From Lentisphaeria bacterium (lineage in GTDB: Bacteria > Verrucomicrobiota > Lentisphaeria > Victivallales > Victivallaceae), in NCBI GenBank assembly GCA_017504435.1, contig JAFVRD010000043.1:1-42642 (forward strand): 42,642 bases of DNA, written 5' to 3'. Position numbers and translations under genes: made by a program. The notes under the pieces are model-generated. The model saw only the letters and a program-made list of their open reading frames with translations, had not been told where the DNA came from and ran no database searches. This document shows positions 23,208-32,178 of this stretch, one piece after another. Positions within the stretch are counted from its first letter, which is position 1; every line of letters starts with the position of its first letter.

Positions 23208-26200
23208 ATGGCAAAACGTTTTTTTATGGGCAGCGATAAATTTCTGCCGGAATTGATCGCTGAAAATATACTTGCCGGATATCAAAGCGGTACGGCACCG
23301 GATCTCGGTAATATCCTGTTGACTCTGCCCGGAAAACTTGCCCGGCAGAAAGTTACCGCGCAACTGGCAGTAAAAGCTGAGCACGGGGTACTGCTGCCGC
23401 AAATACTCACTCCGTCACAGCTTTTGCGTTACAATACGGAACAATCAGGTCTGCCGCCGCCCATGGCAGATGAATTATTATGGATGCAGACCGTAAAAGA
23501 GGCAGTGCGGACACCGGAAAAATTTGATCTGCTTTTTTCTGAAGTATCTCCTCCCGGAGATCATTTGGCTGCCGGACGTAAATTTCAGGCGTTGCGTAAT
23601 GAAACTTCCCGCGGCGGTATTTCTCTGGCTCAGCTTGCTCCTTTTGCCGGGGAAAGAGGCAGTCAGCTTGCCGAACTGGAAAAAATATATCTGCGGCAGC
23701 TGGAAAAGGCGGGGTATTCCGATCCGCTGGCTCTGGATCTTCTTGCTGCCGGAGATATTACGGCATTTGTTCCGGGCATGAAAATCATCATTGCCGGTAT
23801 TCCCGATATGCCCAATATGCTCCGGAAAAAACTGGAGAATATCGACCGGCTGTTCCCGGATATGATCGAAATCTGGATCCATGCTCCGGAGACGCAGCAA
23901 CATGAATTCGATCAATGGGGTGTGCCGATCGCCGATATATGGCTCAATAAACCGCTGCTGCTGCCGGAAAACAGCTGGCATTTGGTTCTCAATCCGGCGC
24001 AAGCGGCATATTTTTCAGCACATCTGGCAGTGAAACACGGCAGCTTTATGCCCGAAAAATGTGCTGTAGTACTCAGTGATCCGGAGATGACCGGAGTGTT
24101 CCGGACGGAATTCGGCAAATTCACCGATCCGCAGGGTAATCCATTGGAAGTTTTTGATCCCTCCGGAGTTCCGATGCGTAAGCTCCGGCTGTGGCAGTTG
24201 GGACATAAGTTGTGTGCATTGCTGAAAAATGATGGGGATTTTACCTGTGCAGTTGAATTGCTCCGTTCTCACGATTACATGCTGCATTTGGGGACGGCGG
24301 CGGAAATATTACCGGCATTGGATGAGTTTACAGCCCGGAGTGTTCCTGATGATTTGGCGCAGGCGGTGATCCTCGCGGAAAATGAAAATTTAAACCGTTG
24401 CGGCAGCGGAATAGTGAAAGCTGCATTGAAAGAACTCTGTAATTGGCAGAAACTGCTCAATGCGTTGAGTGTTCCGGAATTTCTGCGGGAATTTTTCCGT
24501 ACCGTTTATCCGGAAACGTTGGCTATCGACAATGAATCAGTTGAGCAGGTTCCGTTTGCCGCAGAGTGTGCTGTTTTCCGGAAACAGCTGGAGGAGTTTG
24601 AGTCCATCCCGGGAAGTGTGACCGGATTGGGCAGCAAACTGCAATTGCTGGAAATATTTTTCAATCGCTGCGGCAATGCTTCAGTTGCCGCCGTTCCCGG
24701 GAATAATGCTTACGATCTGGAAGGGTGTCTGGAGATGCCGTTTCTGGATGCTGAACAGATCATTTTCTGCGGACTGAATGATAAATTTTTCCCGGATCGT
24801 ATTGATACGACTCCGTTTCTTACTGATTCCATCCGCCGGAAAGCCGGATTGCGGAGCAACCGTGAAACCGGGGCGCGGGCGCGTTGTCATTTGCAAAGTG
24901 TGCTGGAATGCCGGAAGTCCGGGAATGTGGATTTCCTGATCTTGCGCCGGGATGAAACCGGGGACGTACTGCGTCCGTCAACTTTACTTTTTGCCGGAGA
25001 TGCTTTGCCGGAACATGAGTTGATGACCCGTTGTGATCTGCTTTTCAAAGACCCGGACATATTGCCCGAAGTGGCCGGAATATACGGGAAAAAACAATTC
25101 CGTCTCCTGCCGGAATTGGATTGTCTGCGGGAAAAAGATTCCGGTTTGCCGCGGTTATCGCCCACATTTCTGGATGATTATCTGACTTCTCCATATCTTT
25201 TTTACCTGCGGAGAGTCCGGCAGGCAGAAGTTGTTGAATATTTACGTGAAGAACCGGATGCCCGGCTGTCGGGTATTTTACTGCACCGGGCGGTGGAGCT
25301 GCTCGGAACGGCGCATTTTACTTCTGCGTCGGCTTTGGAAAAGGCTTTGGAGCGCAATTTTGACCGGGCACTGGCAGAACGTTTCGGTGAACCGCCGCAT
25401 CCGGTTCTGATCGGGCTGCTGGCTGATAATCTGCGGCAGCGTTTGAAGCCGGCAGCTGAATTGTTGTTCCGGGAACAGTGCCGTGGATTTCAGCCGCTGG
25501 CGCATGAATATAAATTGGAAAATGTGGAACTTGCCGGAGCATTATTTTCCGGAAAAATAGACCTCATTGAATATAATCCCGGCTTGAACATCCTGCGTAT
25601 CGTGGATATGAAAACCGGCAAATACGAGCCGGTGGCAGATGCACATTGCAAAAAATCCGGAGCAAAAATCGAATTTCACAAATTACAGCTGCCGCTTTAT
25701 GTTCTGCTGTTGAAAAGCGATCCCGGATTTCGGGAAAAATTTCCGGAGACTGCCAATGCCGGTTTTGAATGTGCTTATCTGAATTTACCGCAGAGTGTTA
25801 CTGACAGTTGTCTGGAAGTCTGGAATACGGAAGATTTTGAAGCTGTCCTGCCTGCGGCATTGGAAAAAACCGCTCAGATCATTGCCGGAATTTTGAATTT
25901 CCCGGAACATATATTGTCTGAAAATCCCGATAAATTCCGGAAAAACCGCAAATGCAAAGATTGGCATTTCCTGTTCCCCGGCGGGATGCGTAACGGAATT
26001 GCCGGTGTGAAATGGGATGAGCCGGAACCTCCATCTGCCGGAAGTGATTCTGCGGAGGGCAGGAAAAAAAAGTCGGTCGAAGCGGAAATCGTCACCCCGG
26101 AAACACTGGTCATCCCTGCCGCTCCGGAAAAAATATGCCGCTGTTGTGATTGTCCGGAATCCCGGCGGCAGAACTGCAGTTGTTTTCACGGGATGTCCGG

Positions 26201-29200
26201 AGATTGCAAATCTTTCAACGGATTCAAGTGTTTCAATGTCATTACCGCCTCTGCCGGTACCGGCAAGACCACCCGATTGGCAATGCGTTTTATCCAATTG
26301 CTTGCTTACGGTGCCGATCCGGCTCAAATCATGGCGGTGACATTTACCAAAGATGCCGCCGGAGAGATTTTTGACAGCATTATCAAATGGCTGCTGACAT
26401 TTGCCGGGGGAGCGTGTGATATGAATTGCCGCCAGCTTGACCGGCACGCGGTGCTGGAGATATTGCGGAAGCTGCTCAACAGTGAAAAAGAGCTGCAAAT
26501 CGGTACGATCGACAGCTTTTTTATGAAACTGGTCACGATTTATGCACCGGAATTAGGTATCTGGGGAGATATTTCGGTAACTGACCAGAAAGATTTGCGC
26601 CGGATCCGGCGCACGATCCGGGAATGGATCCGGGAGGTTTCCGGTTCCGGACAGCTCGATACGCTGCGGGAAATGCTCAAAAGTGCCAATGTCAATGAGA
26701 ACCGGGGCTTCGCCGGGAGTCTGTTGGAGATATTGAAAGATGTTTATCCATTCTACTTGACCAAAGTGCGTCGGAGCCGGAATAATATCATGCCGCAATT
26801 GGAATATTTCCCGTGGTCCCCTGATGTCGGAGAGCTGCTCGCTCCGGAAACACTGGAAAATATTTCTGATGCATTACGGGAGTTTGCCGGACAGCTCCGG
26901 GCGGAGGCTGATTTCGCCAAAACTGCTGTGGCAAAAAGTATGCGTCTGTGCGCCTCAAAAATGGAAACATTGGCAGATTTTCTGCCGGTTTCGCTGGCAG
27001 AATACGGTAAACTTGATGATGTGGTAAATGACTTTTTTGCGAATATCCTGGAGCGCAACGGTGAAAATTGGAGTTATTCGGAAGGTGAATTGTTTTATAC
27101 GCAGAAATTGACCTTCCCCCCGCTGTGTTCCGATTTGATCCGCAAGGCTTTCCGGCATATCCGGACCCGGGAGTTCGGTTTTGCCCGGCGCAAGACCCGG
27201 GCGGTTTTCGGTATGATGGAGGCGTTTGACAAAGTCTACAACAGTTTGGTGCGCAGTGCCGGTAATCTGACATTTACCGATCTGCCTTATCTGCTTTGTC
27301 ATTTTGACCCGGCGACCAGTGAAGCTATTCTCGGTCAGAGCGACCGGAGCATGGAAGCCAGACTTGATAACGAAATAAACCATTACATGTTCGATGAATT
27401 TCAGGATACCAGCGATATCCAGTATCAGGCTTTTGACGGTCTGATAAAAGAACTTGTCTCCGGTGAATCGGATCGGTTCAGATCGTTTTTCTGCGTGGGA
27501 GATATCAAACAATCCATTTATCAGTGGCGCGACGGGGATCCGGCACTCTTTGCTTACCTGCTGAATATCCTCGCTCCGGCAGCTGAAAAAAGAGGATATG
27601 ATCCCCGGGAATCGCTGACGCTATCTTTCCGGACATGTCAAAGTATTCTCAATACCGTCAACCGGATATTTGCTCCCGGTTACAGCGGGGAGCTGCCGTT
27701 TTTTGCTGATGCGGTGAAAAAAATGCAGTTTGAACCTCATTCTGCCGCCAGAAATATGGAGGGGTTTGCCGCATTGATAGAGTATGCCAAAGAGCCCGGA
27801 CGCGATACGGTGTTTGTATCCGGCAAAGCCAAAGTGATCTTTGATATCATCCGGGAGATCAACCCTCTGAAAAAACATCTTACGGTCGGTGTTCTGGTCC
27901 AGAAAAATGATACCGTTGAAGCATTTGCTGAAGAACTGCGTACATTGGCAAGAGATGCCGGATATGAATTGCCGGTTTCAGCCGACGGGGTGGTGACGAT
28001 CAGCGACAGCATGGCATTTAATGTGTTCCGCTTTATGCTGATACTTGCCGGACATCCGCAGGACACGCTGGCAAAAGAATTTCTCAATACCGTCACTTTT
28101 GATCTGCCGGGAACTGCGCCGCAGGCGTTGGGGATGGACGAGATCGCCAAAAAAATGGGATTTCCCAAAGAAGTTGCGCTGGATGAGTCCGTACGTCAGG
28201 AGATATTCCACAGCGGTATCGCCGGAGTTGCAAAACGGTTTATTGACGGATTCGGCGCGGAAATGACCCCATACGACCGCAAACGTATGGAATCAGCATG
28301 GCATGCTGCCGGCAAATTTTCCGGTACACCTGAGGAATTCATAGAGAATATTGACATTCTCAGCAGCAAAGAAGCGGCTTTGGACAATACAATTCAAATC
28401 ATGACATTTCACCGTTCCAAAGGGTTGGGATTCGATATCGTATTCCTGCCGGATACGGCAACTCCTGCCGGACGCGGCGGCAGTACGCTACTGCCGGAGG
28501 TCATGAGCATGGATATGGATATGAATAACGGAGTGTTGCCGGAACCGGAGTGGATAAGTTACCTGCCCAGAACCGGTATCACCGGTGAAGTGCCGGTATT
28601 CGCGGATAATGAACGGATGAAAAAAGCTGCCAAGGCATTTGAAAGGTGCTGCGCATTGTATGTTGCATTGACCCGGGTCAAGCGGGCGTTGTATGTAATA
28701 ATTTCACCCGGCAGCGGTTCTACCGGAATGGCCCTGGATCAGATCATGCTGGAAAGACTCCGGGGATTCGGACCTCAGGCGGCAGACCGCGAATGGTTTT
28801 CCGGAGTTCAGGAACGCACCGGTCTCGGTGATCGGCTGACATTGCATTACTCCTGCGGCAGAGAATCATGGCACGGACTGATCCCGGAGTACCGGGATGA
28901 TGTCCGGGAGATACCGGATATCCCGCGGGAGATCGCCGGCGGTGCCGGAAATGAAAAAATAATTCACGCATCCGAAGAAAAATCTTCCGTAATCAGCCCG
29001 GAACGCCGTTTCTCAACTGCCGGGGGAATGACGGTGGGCACCGGTATCCATGAGCTTATGGAGAAAATCATCCGCATTGAAGCATCAAGTTGGGATGCGG
29101 GGGAATTCTGCCGGAAAAATTTGCCGGATTCTCCTTATGCTCCGGTGATCCGCAATATTTTTTGTACCGCATTGGCTCCGGATTCAGAAATTTTCACCAT

Positions 29201-29510
29201 GCTCTGCAATGTCGATCCGGAGTGCGAAGTGTGGAACGAACGCCGTTTCATGGTCAATGTTTCCGGTTTGGGGATGGTTTCCGGAGCATTTGACCGGGTG
29301 GTCATCCGCCGCGATAACGGCGTACCGGCCGCAGCAGAAATATTTGATTGGAAAAGTGATGATCTGGCATCTCCGGAGCAGTTTCTCTGTTACGGGGAAC
29401 AGTTGCGGATCTACCGTCGCGCTCTGGCGCAGCTGCTGAATTTGCCGGAAAATTCGATCCGGGCAAATATATGTGCATTAAAGCTGAAAAAAATAATATT
29501 TGTGGCATAA
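23208..29510 (+). CDS. Single-chain AddB-AddA-like helicase/nuclease (2100 residues)
   Basis: Repair of double-strand breaks by end resection. The N-terminal half (1-1000) is AddB-like: it has no Walker A, but shows IIFCGLNDKFFPD...LTDSIRRKAGL and a PD-(D/E)XK nuclease (LHRAVELL, GKIDLIEY, IVDMKTGK with D800 and K802). The C-terminal half is AddA/UvrD-like: Walker A ASAGTGKT (1014-1021), VTFTKDAAGEI, DEFQDTS (from 1396), GDIKQSIYQWR, LSFRT, MTFHRSKGLGFD, YVALTRVKRALYV, and a second nuclease EIFDWKSD (D2047, K2049). The two halves are normally separate proteins. The motif before the first nuclease reads TSPYLFYL where AddB usually has CPF, so the Fe-S cluster is probably lost. A Cys-rich linker (near 975-1000) joins the halves. 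It starts 22 bp after the PqqD/S26 gene. Confidence 0.92.
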   Translation: MAKRFFMGSDKFLPELIAENILAGYQSGTAPDLGNILLTLPGKLARQKVTAQLAVKAEHGVLLPQILTPSQLLRYNTEQSGLPPPMADELLWMQTVKEAVRTPEKFDLLFSEVSPPGDHLAAGRKFQALRNETSRGGISLAQLAPFAGERGSQLAELEKIYLRQLEKAGYSDPLALDLLAAGDITAFVPGMKIIIAGIPDMPNMLRKKLENIDRLFPDMIEIWIHAPETQQHEFDQWGVPIADIWLNKPLLLPENSWHLVLNPAQAAYFSAHLAVKHGSFMPEKCAVVLSDPEMTGVFRTEFGKFTDPQGNPLEVFDPSGVPMRKLRLWQLGHKLCALLKNDGDFTCAVELLRSHDYMLHLGTAAEILPALDEFTARSVPDDLAQAVILAENENLNRCGSGIVKAALKELCNWQKLLNALSVPEFLREFFRTVYPETLAIDNESVEQVPFAAECAVFRKQLEEFESIPGSVTGLGSKLQLLEIFFNRCGNASVAAVPGNNAYDLEGCLEMPFLDAEQIIFCGLNDKFFPDRIDTTPFLTDSIRRKAGLRSNRETGARARCHLQSVLECRKSGNVDFLILRRDETGDVLRPSTLLFAGDALPEHELMTRCDLLFKDPDILPEVAGIYGKKQFRLLPELDCLREKDSGLPRLSPTFLDDYLTSPYLFYLRRVRQAEVVEYLREEPDARLSGILLHRAVELLGTAHFTSASALEKALERNFDRALAERFGEPPHPVLIGLLADNLRQRLKPAAELLFREQCRGFQPLAHEYKLENVELAGALFSGKIDLIEYNPGLNILRIVDMKTGKYEPVADAHCKKSGAKIEFHKLQLPLYVLLLKSDPGFREKFPETANAGFECAYLNLPQSVTDSCLEVWNTEDFEAVLPAALEKTAQIIAGILNFPEHILSENPDKFRKNRKCKDWHFLFPGGMRNGIAGVKWDEPEPPSAGSDSAEGRKKKSVEAEIVTPETLVIPAAPEKICRCCDCPESRRQNCSCFHGMSGDCKSFNGFKCFNVITASAGTGKTTRLAMRFIQLLAYGADPAQIMAVTFTKDAAGEIFDSIIKWLLTFAGGACDMNCRQLDRHAVLEILRKLLNSEKELQIGTIDSFFMKLVTIYAPELGIWGDISVTDQKDLRRIRRTIREWIREVSGSGQLDTLREMLKSANVNENRGFAGSLLEILKDVYPFYLTKVRRSRNNIMPQLEYFPWSPDVGELLAPETLENISDALREFAGQLRAEADFAKTAVAKSMRLCASKMETLADFLPVSLAEYGKLDDVVNDFFANILERNGENWSYSEGELFYTQKLTFPPLCSDLIRKAFRHIRTREFGFARRKTRAVFGMMEAFDKVYNSLVRSAGNLTFTDLPYLLCHFDPATSEAILGQSDRSMEARLDNEINHYMFDEFQDTSDIQYQAFDGLIKELVSGESDRFRSFFCVGDIKQSIYQWRDGDPALFAYLLNILAPAAEKRGYDPRESLTLSFRTCQSILNTVNRIFAPGYSGELPFFADAVKKMQFEPHSAARNMEGFAALIEYAKEPGRDTVFVSGKAKVIFDIIREINPLKKHLTVGVLVQKNDTVEAFAEELRTLARDAGYELPVSADGVVTISDSMAFNVFRFMLILAGHPQDTLAKEFLNTVTFDLPGTAPQALGMDEIAKKMGFPKEVALDESVRQEIFHSGIAGVAKRFIDGFGAEMTPYDRKRMESAWHAAGKFSGTPEEFIENIDILSSKEAALDNTIQIMTFHRSKGLGFDIVFLPDTATPAGRGGSTLLPEVMSMDMDMNNGVLPEPEWISYLPRTGITGEVPVFADNERMKKAAKAFERCCALYVALTRVKRALYVIISPGSGSTGMALDQIMLERLRGFGPQAADREWFSGVQERTGLGDRLTLHYSCGRESWHGLIPEYRDDVREIPDIPREIAGGAGNEKIIHASEEKSSVISPERRFSTAGGMTVGTGIHELMEKIIRIEASSWDAGEFCRKNLPDSPYAPVIRNIFCTALAPDSEIFTMLCNVDPECEVWNERRFMVNVSGLGMVSGAFDRVVIRRDNGVPAAAEIFDWKSDDLASPEQFLCYGEQLRIYRRALAQLLNLPENSIRANICALKLKKIIFVA

Positions 29511-29525
29511 TTCGCCGTTGTCAGG

Positions 29526-29554
29526 TTGTTAAAATCTCAAAGTGGATGTAAATT
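29526..29554 (+). promoter_or_regulatory. Predicted promoter of the esterase-GH28-oxidoreductase cluster
   Basis: TTGTTA (29526-29531) and TAAATT (29549-29554) with a 17-base spacer, in the 74-bp gap after the AddB-AddA gene. AAGGAG at 29573-29578 and ATG 29585 follow. Confidence 0.5.
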
Positions 29555-29584
29555 GTAAAAACAGACGTAATAAAGGAGTTTGCT

Positions 29585-30847
29585 ATGGGTGCGAAAAGAA
29601 TTGTCAGTGCAGTTTTGCTGACTGTATTTTTGAGTGTGAATGCAATTACGATCGTACCGGAAAACGGACAGCATTTCCGCAAAGCCGGTGAACCGGTCAA
29701 GTTTTTTATTCAATTGGATGAAAACCGTGCCAATGTCCGGTTCCCGGTGTTGGTTTACGGCAGAGCAGATATCCGCAAAGTCCATTATCTGACCAGCGAT
29801 GCTTCCGGCAAAGCGGAATTGACCGTGACCGCCGGAAAACCGGGCTTTATCTATGCCCGGGTGGAGGACAACAAAAATAAAGCCGCCGCCGGTGTCGCCA
29901 TTGAACCGGAAAAAATCACTCCGTCCCGTCCGGTTCCGGAGGATTTTGATGCCTACTGGGAGAATATCAAAAAGCAGATCGATGCCATGCCTATGGATCC
30001 GGAGATCACCGAACTGCCCGGAAAACACCGCGATTTCAGGGTTTACAAAGTCCGGATCAATCTGGGTGATAAAGCAGCAAAAGATGCTTACGGCGTTGTT
30101 GCGATCCCCAAAAAAGCCGCCGCCAAAGGCAAACTTCCTGCCCGGCTGATGGTCAAAGCTGCCGGCAGTGACAAAATTTATATCAACTACCGTTACGAGA
30201 GCATCACGATGACACTCAATCCGTTTTCAGTGGATAATCAGGGCAAAGACGGTGATTATATCAAACGCGGGCACCTGAAAAATTATCACCGGGAAAATTC
30301 CCGCTGTCTTGACCGGGATACCGTCTTTTTCAACGGTATGTTTCAGCGGGTCTACCGCGCACTCCAATATCTCAAATCTCTGCCGGAATGGGACGGCAGG
30401 ACACTGATCATTTCCGGTATCAGTCAGGGCGGAGGGCAGGCTCTTGCCGGGGCGGGATTGGACAATGATGTGACACTGTGTGTGGCACATGTGCCGGCGT
30501 TATGCAGTCATGCCGGACGTGCGGACGGATTTGAATCCGGCTGGCCGTTCTTTTTTCAGTTGAAACTTTACAAGGAGAATACCGAAAAAGTGTTGAAAGC
30601 CACTGCGTATGTCGATGCGGTGAATTTCGCCTCCCGGATCAGTAAAAATACGGAAGTATATATTTCCACCGGTTTTATTGACCGGGCATGTCCGTCTGCA
30701 ACCGTTTATGCTGCATACAATGTCATTCCCTCGGCAAATAAACGGATCGTCAACAATGTTCTTGCTATGCACCGGGTGCCGAAAGAGACCCGGGATGAGG
30801 CAGAAAAGATAATCAAACAGCATATTGAAAAAATGCGTTCAAAATAA
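29585..30847 (+). CDS. Secreted acetyl-xylan-esterase-like protein (AXE1/CE7-type)
   Basis: A 420-residue predicted serine esterase. MGAKRIVSAVLLTVFLSVNA is a signal peptide. An N-terminal immunoglobulin-like part (30-110) precedes the alpha/beta-hydrolase. Seen: RPVPEDFDAYWENIKKQI (typical AXE1 opening), the nucleophile elbow ISGISQGGGQALAGAG, and later VYISTGFIDRACPSATVYAAYNVI, which carries the candidate Asp, with a His in LAMHRVPKE. Substrate class (acetylated xylan, pectin or cephalosporin-like esters) cannot be separated by sequence. Followed after 20 bp by a GH28-like gene, suggesting deacetylation of pectic or xylan chains. Confidence 0.85.
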   Translation: MGAKRIVSAVLLTVFLSVNAITIVPENGQHFRKAGEPVKFFIQLDENRANVRFPVLVYGRADIRKVHYLTSDASGKAELTVTAGKPGFIYARVEDNKNKAAAGVAIEPEKITPSRPVPEDFDAYWENIKKQIDAMPMDPEITELPGKHRDFRVYKVRINLGDKAAKDAYGVVAIPKKAAAKGKLPARLMVKAAGSDKIYINYRYESITMTLNPFSVDNQGKDGDYIKRGHLKNYHRENSRCLDRDTVFFNGMFQRVYRALQYLKSLPEWDGRTLIISGISQGGGQALAGAGLDNDVTLCVAHVPALCSHAGRADGFESGWPFFFQLKLYKENTEKVLKATAYVDAVNFASRISKNTEVYISTGFIDRACPSATVYAAYNVIPSANKRIVNNVLAMHRVPKETRDEAEKIIKQHIEKMRSK

Positions 30848-30867
30848 TCAAGGAGATCGGAATTATT

Positions 30868-32178
30868 ATGTTTACCACTGCTGAATTCAATATTCCCAAT
30901 GATGGAAAAACATTGGTCACTTCCCAACTGCAGGCACTTATTGACCGCTGCGGCGAAAACGGCGGCGGTACGGTGGTCATCACTCCGGGCAGTTATCTTA
31001 CCGGAGGATTGGAGTTGGTCGATAATCTGCAATTGATCATTTCTCCCGGAGCTGTTTTGCTGGGTTCTCATGACCTGAAAGATTACAAACTGCACAGCAC
31101 TGTGGAGGATTATCCTTTTGATGAGGGTCAGGACGGAGTCCGGGCGATCCTCTTTGCCCGTAACAAAACCAATATTTCCGTTGAGGGTACCGGGATCATC
31201 CGGGGCGGCGGCAAACATTTTGAAAATTGCGGTACCCGCCGCGCCCGTCCCCGCAATATACTGTTCGCCGGATGCCGCAAAGTTACGGTGAAAAATATCC
31301 GGCTGGAGGAATCCGGTTTCTGGAACCAGCACTATCTTCAGTGTACCGATGTCGTTATCGACAGCGTACAGGTACACAGTCTTTACGGTATAAACAATGA
31401 CGGTATCGACATTGATTCATGTGACCGGGTGGTAGTCCGGGGATGCCGCATTGATTCCCAGGATGATGCCATCTGTCTGAAAAGCAGCACCCTGGTCCCC
31501 TGCCAGAATGTTCTGGTCACGGACTGCATTACCACCACTCATGCCAATCACTTCAAGATCGGGACAGAAACTCATGGCGGATTCAACAATGTTCATGCTT
31601 GTAATTTGATCATGCTGACCAGCGAACTCAAAGAGGTCATGCACGTCGGCGGCGGCGATCCCCGCGGAGCTGCCGGAATTGCTCTGGGGTCAGTCGATGG
31701 AGCATATATCCGCAATGTGGTGGTGGAAAATGTGTTTATGGATGGCGTCCGGGTGCCTTTCTATCTCCGTCACGGGGATATACACCGGGTCTATCCGGGG
31801 CTGGATGCCACCGCGCCCCGGCAGTTTGACGGTATCACCATCCGCAATGTCAAAGCGAAAAATGCGTCCGATCAGGGATGTTACTTCATCGGATTGCCGG
31901 AAATGCCCATCAAAAATGTGGTATTGGAAAATTCTGAATTCAGTTTTGAAAACTGCACCGATGAATCCCGTTTGAATATTCAGGTACCTGATGATCGTAA
32001 AATCCATACCACGATGGAGGCATTCGGCAAATTCCCGTGTTACGGTCTTTATGCCCGTTACATTGACGGCTTGACTGTCAATAATGTCAAATTCCATGCT
32101 CAGGGACCCGATCCCCGTCCGGCGGTTCAGTATCAGAAATGCCGCAAAGTAACTCTTAACGCTGTAATAGATGAGTAA
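30868..32178 (+). CDS. GH28-like (polygalacturonase fold) hydrolase
   Basis: A 436-residue right-handed beta-helix protein. The GH28 motifs are NNDGIDIDSCD (NTD equivalent), DSQDDAICLKS (DD pair) and THANHFKIGTE (His/Lys region). The many parallel repeats (VTVKNIRLEES, VVIDSVQVHS, VVVRGCRIDS) are typical coils. No signal peptide is visible, in contrast with the secreted esterase upstream, so it may act on imported oligosaccharides; alternatively a lipid or export signal is unrecognised. AAGGAG precedes ATG 30868 by 12 bases. The 3' end overlaps the next gene by 8 bases. Confidence 0.85.
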   Translation: MFTTAEFNIPNDGKTLVTSQLQALIDRCGENGGGTVVITPGSYLTGGLELVDNLQLIISPGAVLLGSHDLKDYKLHSTVEDYPFDEGQDGVRAILFARNKTNISVEGTGIIRGGGKHFENCGTRRARPRNILFAGCRKVTVKNIRLEESGFWNQHYLQCTDVVIDSVQVHSLYGINNDGIDIDSCDRVVVRGCRIDSQDDAICLKSSTLVPCQNVLVTDCITTTHANHFKIGTETHGGFNNVHACNLIMLTSELKEVMHVGGGDPRGAAGIALGSVDGAYIRNVVVENVFMDGVRVPFYLRHGDIHRVYPGLDATAPRQFDGITIRNVKAKNASDQGCYFIGLPEMPIKNVVLENSEFSFENCTDESRLNIQVPDDRKIHTTMEAFGKFPCYGLYARYIDGLTVNNVKFHAQGPDPRPAVQYQKCRKVTLNAVIDE

